Below are positions 21,801-33,255 of a DNA stretch of 64,000 nt, one piece after another (within the stretch, counting starts at the first letter, position 1; every line of letters begins with the position of its first letter). The position numbers and the translations under genes were made by a program. This DNA is from Leucaena leucocephala (Eukaryota; Streptophyta; Magnoliopsida; Fabales; Fabaceae). The notes under the pieces were generated by a model. That model did not search any database. It was not told the origin of the DNA and saw nothing but the letters and a program-made list of their open reading frames with translations. The stretch spans positions 16,661,001 through 16,725,000 of the forward strand of contig CM073558.1 in assembly GCA_037074615.1 (NCBI GenBank), in the 5' to 3' direction.

Positions 21801-24661
21801 TTGCATCTTGGACTCCTAAACAACTGTAAGCAGCTGGCCAAACTCATCTTCTCTTGATGGTGCAAGACATAGTGATTCGATTTGGTAGAAGGTGAACAAG
21901 GTGTACATATTTTGGTCAAGTGAGTGAAGAGTGAGAAAAATGTCTGACATTGAATAGGACTGAACTAGAAAAATATGAATGGAAAAGGCCAATAGTTCTA
22001 AAGTTGTAAGATTTTGGGTCAAGAGGTTGTGCCAAACATATTTATATATTTTCTCTCAAAAGTCCAATAAAGAAATGAGACCTAATAAATCTCTCTGGTT
22101 TCTGATGCACTCCCTGATCCTAACAGTACAATCTCTAGGTTTCCTGCCTCATCATTCTTTGAGAAGTTCTGGAGAAGATTTTTTTCTTCACAAAAAGCTC
22201 AGCAAAAATGGGTTGGTCAGTGTAATTGATGCATTAAAAAGAATAAAAATTACATGCATCAACTCAATTGGAAGTTGTGACCATAATTTTTGTTTAGTAA
22301 ATAGAACCTCCTTCTGACATGTAGCAAAATAGCTACAATTATAACAAGCTTTGCTGAAAAAAATTAATTAATTCTGACTTAAAAAATAAATTTAAACAAA
22401 TTTTTTGCTCTTCTGAGCCATGGATTTCATTGAAATGTGGTTACAGAAAAGGTTTTAGAAATAAGTAACCTCATAAGGGGGCATCAGTCTTGTTTTTTCT
22501 TTTAAATTAATTCAAAATAGTTTCAATCATAAAAAGCTCTGCTGAAAGAAAATTAATTAACTGACTTAGATTCCTTTAGAAAATTAGTTTAAACAAATTA
22601 TTTGCTTTTCTGAGCGATGAATTTCATTGGAAATGTGATTACAGAAAAGGTTTTAGGGATAAGCGACCTCATAAGGGGGCGTTTGTCTTGGTTTTTCCTT
22701 TGAAGAACAGAGTAAGTAAAAAGGCATGGTTGTTGAACAGAGGAGGATTACTCTTATCAAACGCAAAAAGTAGGACCCTGTACTCTAGAACTGAATTAAA
22801 ATCTGTTATGTATCGTTAAAGATAGTTGTGATTGCATCTTGAAATTGGGGAAATGAATTGTAGAAGTGATACTGGTATAAAAAATAGTTCCCTCAGTTGT
22901 TTTCCAAGTATGTTACTGTTTGATGATTCTGATTCTAAGAAAAGCAAGTTCCAACAATTGATTGGACTTGTTTGATGGCTCCCATGTTTGAATAATGTCT
23001 TTTGCTAACTTGAGGGTTAGGCTTGGTATTTTGAAATTAGTGGATTGGCTTGAAGTCATAACTAGAATATGTGTGAGCATCAATTCACCACCTGTAAATC
23101 CAAAATTTAGTGGTCCCATCTAACTCAAGCAATGATGTAGAATGTTTTGAATCATCACCTTGAAACCCAAAATATTCATGGCTTCATGGCACATCTGCCA
23201 GTCAATATATTGTCGTATTCCTGTAGGCTCAGAAACATCTTGCTGTGGAAGATTGACTTTTTACTAAAGAGTATTAATAAGAAGGGAACACGGTAAGGTT
23301 ATTGCAAAACTGGTTGGCAGTATTCTCTTAGTGTTGATTGATTACATTTCATTGCTCTTCAATTTTGTGTTTTCAGTGATTATGGTTCTTTTAGTTTAAT
23401 ATAGTCCTAATACGTAATATATTGTTAATTAGAATGAATCTGAATGGTACTCGCGTCAAACAAATTTTGTGTTTTCAAATTAGGGAAAGTAAAAGGAAAG
23501 CATATTAGAATTAATATATTTCTACAATTAATACTCCCTCTCCCTCCAGCCCTTAACCTTAAGGACAATGTAGAAGTTATATAATTAATTTGTAGAGATT
23601 AAAGAAATCGGTTAAATTAGTTATTTTAAAAAAATGTGTTAATTCCCTTAAAATTCTCTCTTTAGTCATTTTTATTTTAACTACCTCTCGAGAGAAACTC
23701 CTTTAACTAGTACAATCAATAGGGATAGTTTGGGGGAAAATTATAAATTTAAGAGACAAAGTAGATTATGGTATTATATTTAGAATCATAGTAAATCCCC
23801 AAACTAGCTCCTATATTTTAGATAAAAGGGAATAATAGCATGTTTGGGAAACTCCCAAAAGTCCATTTCCCTTCCATCATAAAGACTTGTGCAGCAAAAT
23901 ATTCTCAAGAACATTTACCCTTGAAAATTTCATATATTTAGCAATAACATTCTAAGGAATGAAAGATTCTGAGAAACCAAATGTCCTCTCAAATCTAAAA
24001 GTGTGATTGATTCATGCCATATGTGGCACAACTGAAACAGCCTCATTAAGTTTGTTATTATCATCTTTTTCCTGTAGGAAACCCTGCAAATGATCTTGTC
24101 AGCATCATCAACGAGAACCGAACAGCTCACAAGCTCCAACACCTAAATGACAGTCCCGGTCTTGGGTGCATGGCCTTACAGTATGCGGAACTATGCAAAT
24201 GGAACTGCACAGAGAACAACGTGGTGAACTGCAAGCCATCAGAAGATGACTTCACTGAAGTATTTGCTCCCAACTGCGGCGTAGAGCTCCCCACTTTCGG
24301 CACCATAACCGGCCAAATAGTAGGCTGTCAAAAGAAGTATGTAGAACCACCATTAGCTTTCTCCAATGTTCTTGTTAAAGACAAAAAATCTTTGTCTCTG
24401 CTCAGAAACAAGTCACATACTGAGGTTGGAGTAGGCATGGTCGGAGTTCATAAAGGCTCATCCTTTTGGTGCATTTTGTTCAGTAATGGCCTCACAAGTT
24501 CAACATTTGTGCTAGAAAATCGTGGTGCAGGGATCAAGCAAAAAATAGGGTGTTACAGTGGAAACAATGTTACATGCAGCGAGGGAGAGAAAATTCGTGC
24601 AGATTTTTACTTGTTCTTTGTATCTTTTAGTGTTGTTGTATTCAGTCTATTTTTGCCATAG
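18898..24661 (+). CDS. Putative GPI-anchored secreted glycoprotein (At5g19230/At1g54860-like), two exons
   Basis: Exon 1 is 18898-18991 and exon 2 is 24078-24661; together they encode about 225 residues. Exon 1 encodes an N-terminal signal peptide (MMTMKKLLCC followed by a hydrophobic run ending near VYS). The donor is ATG/GTACTT and the acceptor TCCTGTAG/GAAAC, and the split Gly codon keeps the frame. Exon 2 begins with an LVSIINENRTAH region like the start of degenerate SCP-like domains, then a Cys-rich domain (LGCMALQYAELC, WNC, NCGVEL, GCYSG). There are four N-glycosylation sequons (NRT, NCT, NKS, NVT). A C-terminal hydrophobic tail (FYLFFVSFSVVVFSLFLP) follows a short polar stretch, as expected for a GPI signal. 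The family is plant-specific, lies at the outer face of the plasma membrane, and its biochemical role is unknown. The intron is unusually long and full of repeats. A missed small internal exon cannot be excluded. Confidence 0.8.
19993..21510 (+). mobile_element. Small non-coding LTR retrotransposon (TRIM-like) in the intron
   Basis: Two direct repeats of about 345 bp, 19993-20334 and 21161-21510, both end CAAATTTC/TACA-like. The left copy is followed at once by TGGTATTAGAG (20335 onward), close to the initiator tRNA-Met primer site. The right copy is preceded by the purine-rich TGAGAGGGAG (21151-21160). The internal part is about 0.83 kb and has no gag or pol. The LTR copies are well diverged. 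The flanks ACATC and ACTTG do not form a clear target duplication, so age or boundary error is likely. Confidence 0.75.
22342..22692 (+). repeat. Diverged tandem duplication in the intron
   Basis: Two adjacent copies of about 180 bp, roughly 22342-22498 and 22530-22692. Both run from an AAGCT(T/C)TGCTGAAA start through TTTGCT(C/T)TTCTGAGC and a shared ACAGAAAAGGTTTTAG to CCTCATAAGGGGGC. Copies differ by scattered substitutions. No coding potential was seen. Confidence 0.7.
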
Positions 24662-25199
24662 GTTTAGTGGTTCATCTTTGAAGGTACAATATGTTTGTTT
24701 ACTTGGCCATGCCTTTGATAATGCAGATATATTCTAGATTGTTAGATTGTGTGTTGATTGCGAAGTGTAGGACCAGCTGACATGACAAATCAACCAAAAA
24801 TTTAGTTGTCCTCACTTGCCTGGTAGTCGTGGTTTTCTTAGAGGGAGTTTTTATTTTTATTATATGAGGGAAATTAGGTTGTTTCACAAAAGTATTTTGA
24901 AGTGATGTTGTTTTGAGTAGAAAAAAGAATAAAAATAATAACCCATCATTTTTATATTTTAATAACTAATTTTATTAGATTATTTGTGGTTTATATATAA
25001 ATATTTTGTTTATATGAATTAATACTATTTTATTTAGATATTACTTTTTTTCAAGATTATATATAAATCTTTTTTATTTTAATTATAGTTAAACAGGGTA
25101 TAACATGTTCTTTTTTATAAGATGCACTTTAGATATATCTAAATATTTAATATTTTTTTTATTTTTATCTTCAATTAATTATATAACTTCTTTTATCTC
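24662..25199 (+). other. 3' flank of the GPI-anchored protein gene
   Basis: No gene seen. An AATAAA at about 24928 is a candidate polyadenylation signal 270 bp after the stop. From about 24900 the DNA is AT-rich up to the poly(T) that marks the 3' end of LINE-1. Confidence 0.45.
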
Positions 25200-25300
25200 T
25201 TTTTTTTTAGATAAGGAAAGAGACCACGACTAAACCCTACAACACCATCTTTCTAATACAGCAGCAACTTCCTCCATTAAACTGGTAGACAACTCACTGG
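25200..25300 (-). mobile_element. LINE-1, 3' terminal piece
   Basis: On the minus strand the RNase H frame continues from 26183 after removal of the hAT-3 insertion, reading VTSELSTSLMEEVAAVLERWC before a stop near 25235. A short 3' untranslated end and a poly(A), seen as a T run at about 25200-25209, follow. This is the 3' terminus expected of a LINE. Confidence 0.75.
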
Positions 25301-26182
25301 TAGGGGTCAACAAAATTGTCCCGAACCGGGTTGTCCTGACCCTATCTCAGGTGTTGTGGGATGGGTTCGTTATATCCCATGAAGGATCAGAATGAGAATG
25401 CATCGGATCAAGACAGGGGAATGATCGAGATGGGATGAGTCTCAACTAGACCCTCAAGACGTCCTATCCTATCCCAACACTACATATATATATTTAAAAA
25501 AAATTGTGAGGGATGGGCTGTACAAGTAGTAGGAACCATATTTTGAATATCTTATAAAGCCCATTACTTATCAATTCCATGGGCTGTTTCAAAAGACCAA
25601 AGAAGTGGGGCCACACGGTAATAGTTCCTTGAATCCCCTCTAAAGCAATAGTTCCTTGTAAAGACGTGTTTTTTTCTCTTTTTACAGTTTGAGGAAGTAT
25701 TCTAGGTGATAATACAATACTGCAGAAAGCAAAAGTGTAAGGAGTTGGAAAAACTTGACGCATTGAACAATCTAATTACAGAATAAGTTGAACTGAAAAA
25801 AAAATCATGATTGATGAGGAAATAGTTTAATAGTTTTCATATTTTAATTTGTTGTTAAATGTGCAGGCCAAAATGATAAGTATGCAGAGTTAGATAAGAA
25901 TGTTTTATTCCGTGGAATGTTTTTCAGTTGTGTTTTTTTTGTTCCCATTATATGAGTAAATTGTCATTTTATATTAGAGAGTAATTGTGGTATTTAGAGG
26001 AAGTTGCTGGAGCATTTTATATAGAATGTTTTATGAGATGATTTTATTATATAATCTTTTTTTAAAAAAATGGGATTTCAAAATTCCTGAACTCGTCCCG
26101 AACGAGATAAGGACATATTTGGGACGGGATACATAATGGGGTTATCCCAGTTTAGATCTGACCTGTCCCGTGTCTATCCCTA
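25301..26182. mobile_element. Non-autonomous hAT-like element (hAT-3) inside LINE-1
   Basis: The left end reads TAGGGGTCAAC and the right end, reverse-complemented, TAGGGATAGACAC. The 8-bp flanks are CTCACTGG (25293-25300) and CTCACTAG (26183-26190), one mismatch. At 882 bp it has no transposase. The ends are rich in GGGAC, GGGT and CCCGA strings, like hAT-1 and hAT-2 in style but with different sequence. Excising it, with one target copy, restores the LINE-1 reading frame. Confidence 0.8.
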
Positions 26183-26421
26183 CTCACTAGTAACATTCTC
26201 AACCATACTAAAGCCATGCATAGCTTTGAGGCCCACTTTCGCTAGATAATCCGCTGCCTCATTTCCATGTCGATTAACATATAGAACCCCAATGTCTCAC
26301 TCATGACTGAGGAGTTGCTTTGCTTCACTAATAATCCTATGCTCTTGATGATTCTCAGTAGAGTGACTTGTCAGCAATTCGATGGCATTTGTTGATTCTA
26401 TTCAAGTAAAACCTTTATATA
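26183..26421 (-). mobile_element. LINE-1, RNase H C-terminal piece
   Basis: Minus-strand translation gives ESTNAIELLTSHSTENHQEH, then one stop, then DIGVLYVNRHGNEAADYLAK. This is the typical end of the RNase H domain (RVT_3) of plant L1 elements, in which the Asn-Arg-x-x-Asn and Ala-Asp residues are conserved. It joins 36555 after removal of CACTA-2. Confidence 0.85.
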
Positions 26422-26459
26422 CACTACAAAAAAAATTTAATGATAGTTAAAAGTAGTAT

Positions 26460-26850
26460 TTTATGACAATATTTTGAGTAGTGTGAATCTTATGGACATT
26501 ATAAGTCATAGTTTTAATGGCGTTTTATAACCGCATTTAAAGGTTCCTTTCACGGCATTTTTGGTCTAAAATCACCGTGAAAAATGTTACTTTTAGTGGC
26601 CGATACTAGATAAATTGTCATGAAATATGTTACATTTAATGGCGGTTACTATACAAACCACTGTTAATATTAATCCATGGCACATAATGTTAATGGAGGT
26701 TTGTATGAAAACGATCATAAATGTTTAACTTTCTATGGCGGTTCTCCCTTTAACCTCCGTGGAAAGCTTTTTTATTTTTACTTCTTGTTTTTTTTTGCCT
26801 TTTAATCTTTCCACGGTAATTCTCCATTTAACTGTTATGGAAAGGCATAT
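26460..26850. repeat. Left subterminal repeats of CACTA-2
   Basis: Recurrent short motifs of the type ATGGCGGTT(C/T)T, TAACC(T/G)(C/T)CGTGGAAAG and their complements, in both orientations. The motif family differs from that of CACTA-1, so the two transposons are different families. Confidence 0.65.
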
Positions 26851-26859
26851 TTTTTTCCA

Positions 26860-28890
26860 TTAATTTTTTTATCTAGATAGACCAATATCTAGATAGTAAA
26901 ATATGAAGTTAGTAATGCCAAAATCCAAATTGTAATAAAAAAATCAAATTGGTAAACTTTCATAAACCAAATAGGTATTTGTATTTCATATATACAAAAA
27001 GGAAATGGTTGAATGATCAATTATAAATAAGTTAAAAAACTATTGATCAAATATTTACCAAACAAGTTAAAAGTACTTCACCTTCAAAGTATATGTAGAA
27101 GTATTATTCTTGCCAAATCATCACTCACTGAGTTGATTATATCATCTTTATAAATCAAATTGTTATAGTATGATTGTAAATTAGAAGTACTATGTAAGTA
27201 TTAATCAGTTGAAAATAATTTACTTTAGAAAAAATCTATGTATGATTAGTACCATGATTATGGGCTATAAAAAAATTGATGTCTTGCACAACCTTATTGC
27301 CAATTGAAAAAAGATGATGTCATATAACATGCTAAATTTTTTACTGAATAAATCTATAACAAAAACCTCATGTGTTGATAATATATATAATCTTAGGATT
27401 TGGCTATCCAAATATTGAATCTTACCAATAAACCACATTGTCTTAAGAGGCAAAAACAAGGAGAGTGCAATGCATATTACAAAATGTCAACAACGTTATA
27501 TATGATTTCCTTATAATATGTATATGTGTATGCCAAATATAAGAGTATACTTACTCTTCAATATAAGGTGCAAATACATCGTCTTCTTGATTCGGGTCTT
27601 AACATCCACCATGTACACCCTCTAATTCCTATCATTACTTGTCTCCTTAACTTTTTGTGGACACATGAAGTCATATATGTCTTCTTTTGCTTCATCAAGG
27701 CATTTGCGATAGAAGTGAATATTGTTCAAAAGAGAAAGGAGTTAGTGCATGAATGATAAAACATAAAGTATTAAAATAAGTTTACAACTTACAATATGGT
27801 AAATTGGATGATGGTTGAATCTAGCATATAAAAATTTAGGAATTGCACTGTGTCATTCCTGCCAGAGTGAATTTATAAAGCTCCTCTGTACTCAAAATCC
27901 CTGATAGAATTGTGAAAGTAAGTGATTCCTCCATATCATCTATTAGAGTATGAAGAGTTGCCATATTACCAAATCTCGAGGATATGATCCAATACAGAGG
28001 TTAGAGCTTATCTTTTCTCACCCTCTTTGACTTTGACTCTTATGCCACCTCCTTTAATAGTGGCTTCTCTGGCACCTTCTTTGGTTTCAGTTCTAGTGTG
28101 ACCCCTTCTTCAATTTGATCAAAGATTTTGGCCACATAAGAAATTACCATGTATCACGTCCAATATATAGACCTTGTCACTGGGTAGGGAACATGTGTAG
28201 TGCCAAAACCTTTTATGATAGTATGTACCATAACCTTCTCTATACCATGTGAAAATCTCTTCTAGTGAATTGTTGTGGCGGCTGGGGTACATTGTAGCAT
28301 AAGCAACAATGGTTTTAGTCCCTTTGTCTGTGAGAATGAAGATTGTTTAAATCTGATGACTACAGGATAAGAACAGTGAACAATAGAAGTAATGACAAAA
28401 AGCAATAGAAGTAATGGTAATACTTTCTTTACATTTCATCTATTCTGAACACATATATACACGGGAATGCAGAATCAGAGGTGCATGATTCATGGAGAGA
28501 ATCGGGGAAGAACGTTAAAACATTTAATGATACAATCAGATCATATTCCCATAATCTTGCTTAATTAATTCCTGAAATCTCTCCTAATTAATTCAAATAT
28601 TTCCTACAAAGATACTACCATCTTTCCCATTGTCTTCGATTTGGTTAGGGTTAAGGTCAAGATCATATAGTTAGGAGACAAACTTCTCCTTCCTATTATT
28701 GCTGGCCTTACCACTTGTCAGCACAAGAGAACCCTAAAAGTATGAAGAAAAAAAAAACCATTTCTCAAGACAAAATACATGTTAAATGTCTCTTAAAAAC
28801 AAGTGAATATTTTTTACCTCTGAAAATTGGACTGCAATAGGGAAGCTCATCATCATCATCATCATCATGCTTGGTTCAGTCTTGTATCTA
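26860..28890. other. CACTA-2 interior without a recognisable gene
   Basis: AT-rich DNA between the left subterminal repeats and the Transposase_24 remnant. Short ORFs (27265-27459, 27526-27756) have no recognisable domain and are not called. A (CAT)n run lies at about 28848-28869. Confidence 0.5.
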
Positions 28891-28895
28891 CAGCT

Positions 28896-29465
28896 TCATT
28901 AAGTCTGGCATCGACAACTTGATTGAGTCTGGCATCCATCTCCTCGCTCATCTTTTATAACTCCTCTTGATGTTGTGCAAAAAGTTCATCACGAACCTTT
29001 GGGAGCTCGTCTCTGGACACCATGTCTGCGAAGGCTACACTTCTTCAAGATGTGGAGCCAAAAGACTCTTTTTGAATAACTCCTTTATAGGCCCCTCTTA
29101 CTCGACCTGGGTAGTCAGGCCTCCCAATAGTTGTCTCCAAGATATCTGTTTCATTTTTGGGGAATGAAAGACCCTTGGGTTCATTAAGTCTGGCATCGAC
29201 AACTTGATTGAGTCTGTCATCCATCTCCTCGCTCATCTTTTGTAACTCCTCTTGATGTTGTGCAAAAAGTTCATCACGAACCTTTGGGAGCTCGTCTCTG
29301 GACACCATGTCTGCGAAGGCTACACTTCTTCAAGATGTAGAGCCAAAAGACTCTTTTTGAATAACTCCTTTATAGGCCCCTCTTACTCGACCTGGGTAGT
29401 CAGGCCTCCCAATAGTTGTCTCCAAGATATCTGTTTCATTTTTGGGGAATGAAAGACCCTTGGGT
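28896..29465 (-). repeat. Recent 285-bp tandem duplication in the transposase remnant
   Basis: Copy 1 is 28896-29180 and copy 2 is 29181-29465. They match over almost their whole length; the differences noticed are single bases (such as GTGGAGCC/GTAGAGCC, CTGGCATCC/CTGTCATCC). 285 is a multiple of three, so the duplication keeps frame, yet the gene is already dead. Confidence 0.95.
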
Positions 29466-30396
29466 TGCTTGTTCCTCCAATGCATCCTACAACATATAAG
29501 TAACTATGTTAAAATAACTGAAGAGCACGTAATTATATATAAGTTCTTACCATTTAAATTAATTACTTACAATCCTCTCAGCAATAGTAGCAACCTCAGG
29601 AGTGATGTCCTTTCCATTCTTAACCCTCGTAGCCTTCCATTTTTGTTGGCAAGATGGACATTGGATGGATGTAGCAAGTTCTGATGTAGTAGGATCTGAT
29701 ACAGTAGCTTACTGCATATCCTACAACTGCTCTTCCATTATTTTTCTTTCTAGAGTAATGTAACCCTCCAAAACATGTAATGCTAGTACATATTCTTCTT
29801 GGCTATTTCTTGATTTTTCTTACTCAACTCCTGAAAATGAAACGAAGTTACATTAGTTAATTAAGTGTACATTCATTACTAAGTTAATTAAAATATAAGT
29901 TTACACATATAAAACCTTATAATTAACCTATTCTAGCTGTTGACTAAACTGTGTCCTTTGGATATTCTCCTATCTTACTTCCTCAGAGATAGTCTTTTGT
30001 AAGGTTTGACTTAAAGTGTCTCCACTATTCATCCATTGCTTTAAGATCTGATACCTTATGTTTGATGTGGTGAGAATATCAAAATGTTTCTACATTTAAG
30101 TACAAAAAATAAATAAAATGAAGTTGTAATAAGGGACAAAATCATTAATAACTAAAATATATAGATGAAACATAAAATTATAAATGTACCAAAATGTCCT
30201 CCCAAACCATATCCTTGTGTTTTGGGTCTACCGCCCTCCAATTGGCATGCGCGATGCTAATCTTAAAGCATACTATGTGGCTAACACAACTTTTAAGCAA
30301 TGCCCCATTTCTACTTATTGCCTTTATGCCATAATCAAACTCCACTGGTAACTTCGTCGGATGTGTCCCTTCATCTGTCTTAGTCACTTGTTTCAT
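28896..30396 (-). pseudogene. Transposase_24-like gene remnant of CACTA-2
   Basis: Minus-strand pieces. 30178-30396 gives VEFDYGIKAISRNGALLKSC and NWRAVDPKHKDMVWEDILVH, matching the N-terminal part of plant Transposase_24 proteins (a Trp-x-x-Val...Lys-Asp-x-x-Trp motif). 29045-29308 gives a coiled-coil-like EELQKMSEEMDDRLNQVVDA and the motif TTIGRPDYPGRVRGAYKG. The second part is present twice because of a 285-bp tandem duplication. Stops and missing sections show it is not functional. The family is an accessory transposition protein of CACTA elements. Confidence 0.7.
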
Positions 30397-31419
30397 ATAG
30401 GTTGGGTCTCGACCTCTTTCTTGCCTTAGTGACCAGAACCTTGCTAACTAGAACCATTCTCACCTAAACTGTCAATATCCTATTCATAAAATAATGGTAA
30501 GAATTAGAAATAGTAATAATGCAATCAACTTAATAATTAAATAAACATTTATTACACACAATAAACTAATTTCTTACTAGTTGGTGTCCAACCAAATTTC
30601 TTAACAATGATCATTCTTAATAGCATATCCGTCATCTACCAAATTAAACTCTATTATTTTAGGTCTAGTAATTTTAAAAGGTGGGGTTTCTAGAGATTGA
30701 ACCCTAAATCACTACCATCTCCACAAATCGCTTGCCTTTTACCTTAGAGCAAAATGGAAATATCTTTATTTGATGGATCACTAACATAAAACACTTGTAT
30801 TGCTTGACTTGTGAAGATGAATGACTCATCTAAGTATCTAACTCTCTGAAGATTGACTTAAACAAATCCAAATTTCTTATTTACTTGCACAACATTACTA
30901 TTAACCCACTTACTTTTGAAGATCAAAACTTTAAACTTAGAGTAATTAACCTTCTAAATCTCTTCAATCACTCTATCATGTGGCATGGATTCCAATTTTG
31001 GTCTTTTATCTTTTGAACTAGCAAAATGCATATCTTTCGGCTACAACCATCACCCCATTGTTCTACATAGTACTTTTTTATCTTGGGCTTTTTTGTAAAA
31101 AGAGTAACCATTTATCTCATATCCTTCCCAACACACCCTATAGCTAGAATTTATGTTGTCTCAAAATAATTGTTATCCTTTAAAACTTCTTGCTAGAACC
31201 ATATGCAAAAGTCCTATTGTGCTCATTAGTTAGTTGCATATCGCTTTCATATTCTTGAGCATATTCTTATGAGCATTCAAGTAAGGCAAAACTTTATTTT
31301 TATTATTCAAAATATAAATATGTGCTTGTATCACCATGCCCATTATCTTCAAATCTTGCATTGAAACAAGCTTCCTAAGATTTGATGAATACTCTTGTGG
31401 AACCTTAACACCATGCAAA

Positions 31420-33249
31420 TGTAATGAATTGGAAGACACGCAGTGGAAATTAATTTAAAAATTTTTTCCCATTCCTTGCCAGGATCTACTGTATGTGTTT
31501 AAGTCAAGTGGAAAGAAGCATTACCCTTGGTGTTCCTCAGCGACTTCCACAGCTTCTCTCCGCGACTGGTGATCTCTTTCCGATCGCAAGAAGATGTCCA
31601 CAGCTTCTCTCCGCGGCTCGTACTCTCTTTCTGATCGCAAGAAGTCGACGCCTCAGGTCGGCTTCCTCTACTGGTATCCACACGAACAACGTTCCAACCA
31701 TGAACGACATGCTAGCGTCTCTTGTCCCTCCAAGGCTCTCTCAAGAATTCGTCCTCTCCGTCTCTACTTCAGCAGTTTCTTATCTGCAAACCTTTTGCAA
31801 ATTCCGTTCGGCTTTTTGTGTTGCAGATTCCGTTCGGCCTTTTATGCTTTGCCTTTTCCTCAATCGAATTGGATCTTAGAATTAATCTATATTAATTCTG
31901 AAATTAATACAATATCACATATTGTATAATTTGATAAGAAACTAATTAAATAAATAATGTTTATATTAAATCCGTCCCACAGATTTAATTCACCTATTTA
32001 TTTAATTTAAATAAATATAAGACTGGACTATATTTGATTTATTCTCATAAATCAAATTTGAGATATCCTATCAATTTGAATTTTAAATTCAAACGTGATA
32101 GAGATTTAATTTATCCTTATAAATTAAATCTTGTAAATATCTCTTATATGAGATATCCTATCAATTTGAATTTCAAATTCAAACGTCATAGAGATTTAAT
32201 TTATCCTTATAAATTAAATCTTATAAATATCTCTTATATGAGATATCCTATCAATTTGAATTTTAAATTCAAACGTGATAGAGATTTAATTTATCCTTAT
32301 AAATTAAATCCTATATATCCCTTATATATAATATATATATATACGAATTTATATATATACGAATATAAATATAAATAAATATATACATCAACCCTGGATC
32401 ATTCATTGAATCTAGACACATCTTAGATTCAATGAATCTGGACATCATAGCTCGTGTTGGGCTATTTTGTGTGTGACCCTGTAGGCCCATATGAAGTTGA
32501 CAGTGGGCCATTTGCTATACTGGCCCACAAGTCGCAAGCAGTCTCTAGCAAGACATAACGACTACCCAAATCATATGAGGATCGATAAACGATGTAACCT
32601 TTTATACAACCATATCATGTCCCTTCTGTCACGCAATATTTTAGTCATAGATGAGACATGGATAATGTCATCCTCCTATTCCTGACTGTTACTTTCTCGA
32701 TCCCTGAGTAGTCTGACTATAGAAATGGAACTACCTTTTCATTACAGTATGGCCATACATTTCTCAGACTCACTCATCGAGGGGCCCAGTAATATCTCTC
32801 TACGAATGTGAGGGACAAATTCCATCTTAACCACTCACATTCCTCCGCATGAAAAACCACTAAGCCCGAACATAGTCTTTATGATCACTCGGTCAAAAGT
32901 GACTTTTGACTAGGTCAAAGCTGAGCATTTGTCATGTAGAAATCCATGATGATCTCAGGTCAAAGGGCATAGTGACATGGTTTGTATATGAGAGAAGCTT
33001 ATGACGTAACCCATGCAACTCTCTCATAGCGGGTCGGTCTAACACCTTGTACTCTTACATGTGCCTATGACTTTGATTTATATCTCTATATATCTTCAAA
33101 GTCATACTGATCTTATTTCATCTCTGCTCCCGTATAGATGATCGACCAGGGACATTTAGGATAAGATCATGAATTATCCAAGGATGGTCATCACAGTAAA
33201 CATGCGAATAATATGATAACACAATTGATAAACTAATAAATCAATAACA
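31420..33249 (-). mobile_element. Solo copia LTR (solo LTR B) with a terminal-region deletion
   Basis: Reverse complement of the copia LTR from TGTAATGAATTGG. It matches the other LTRs to AATCAATAA, then lacks roughly the last 40 bp before the CCAACA end. The flanks are GCAAA (31415-31419) and GCGAA (33251-33255). Joining the flanks with one copy gives a continuous TNP2 reading frame, so the insertion site is certain even though the LTR end is eroded. It has three 90-bp palindromic units (about 32060-32325). Confidence 0.9.
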
Positions 33250-33255
33250 TGCGAA

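Noticed and set aside
21979..22317. 112-residue ORF in the intron
   Set aside because: It has no recognisable domain, lies within the intron of the GPI-anchored protein gene and starts in repeat-rich DNA. Without transcript support it is a chance frame.
23530..23790. MITE-like CTCCCTCxxCCCTCC string in the intron
   Set aside because: Reminiscent of Stowaway/Tourist-type ends, but no matching inverted end or target duplication was found.
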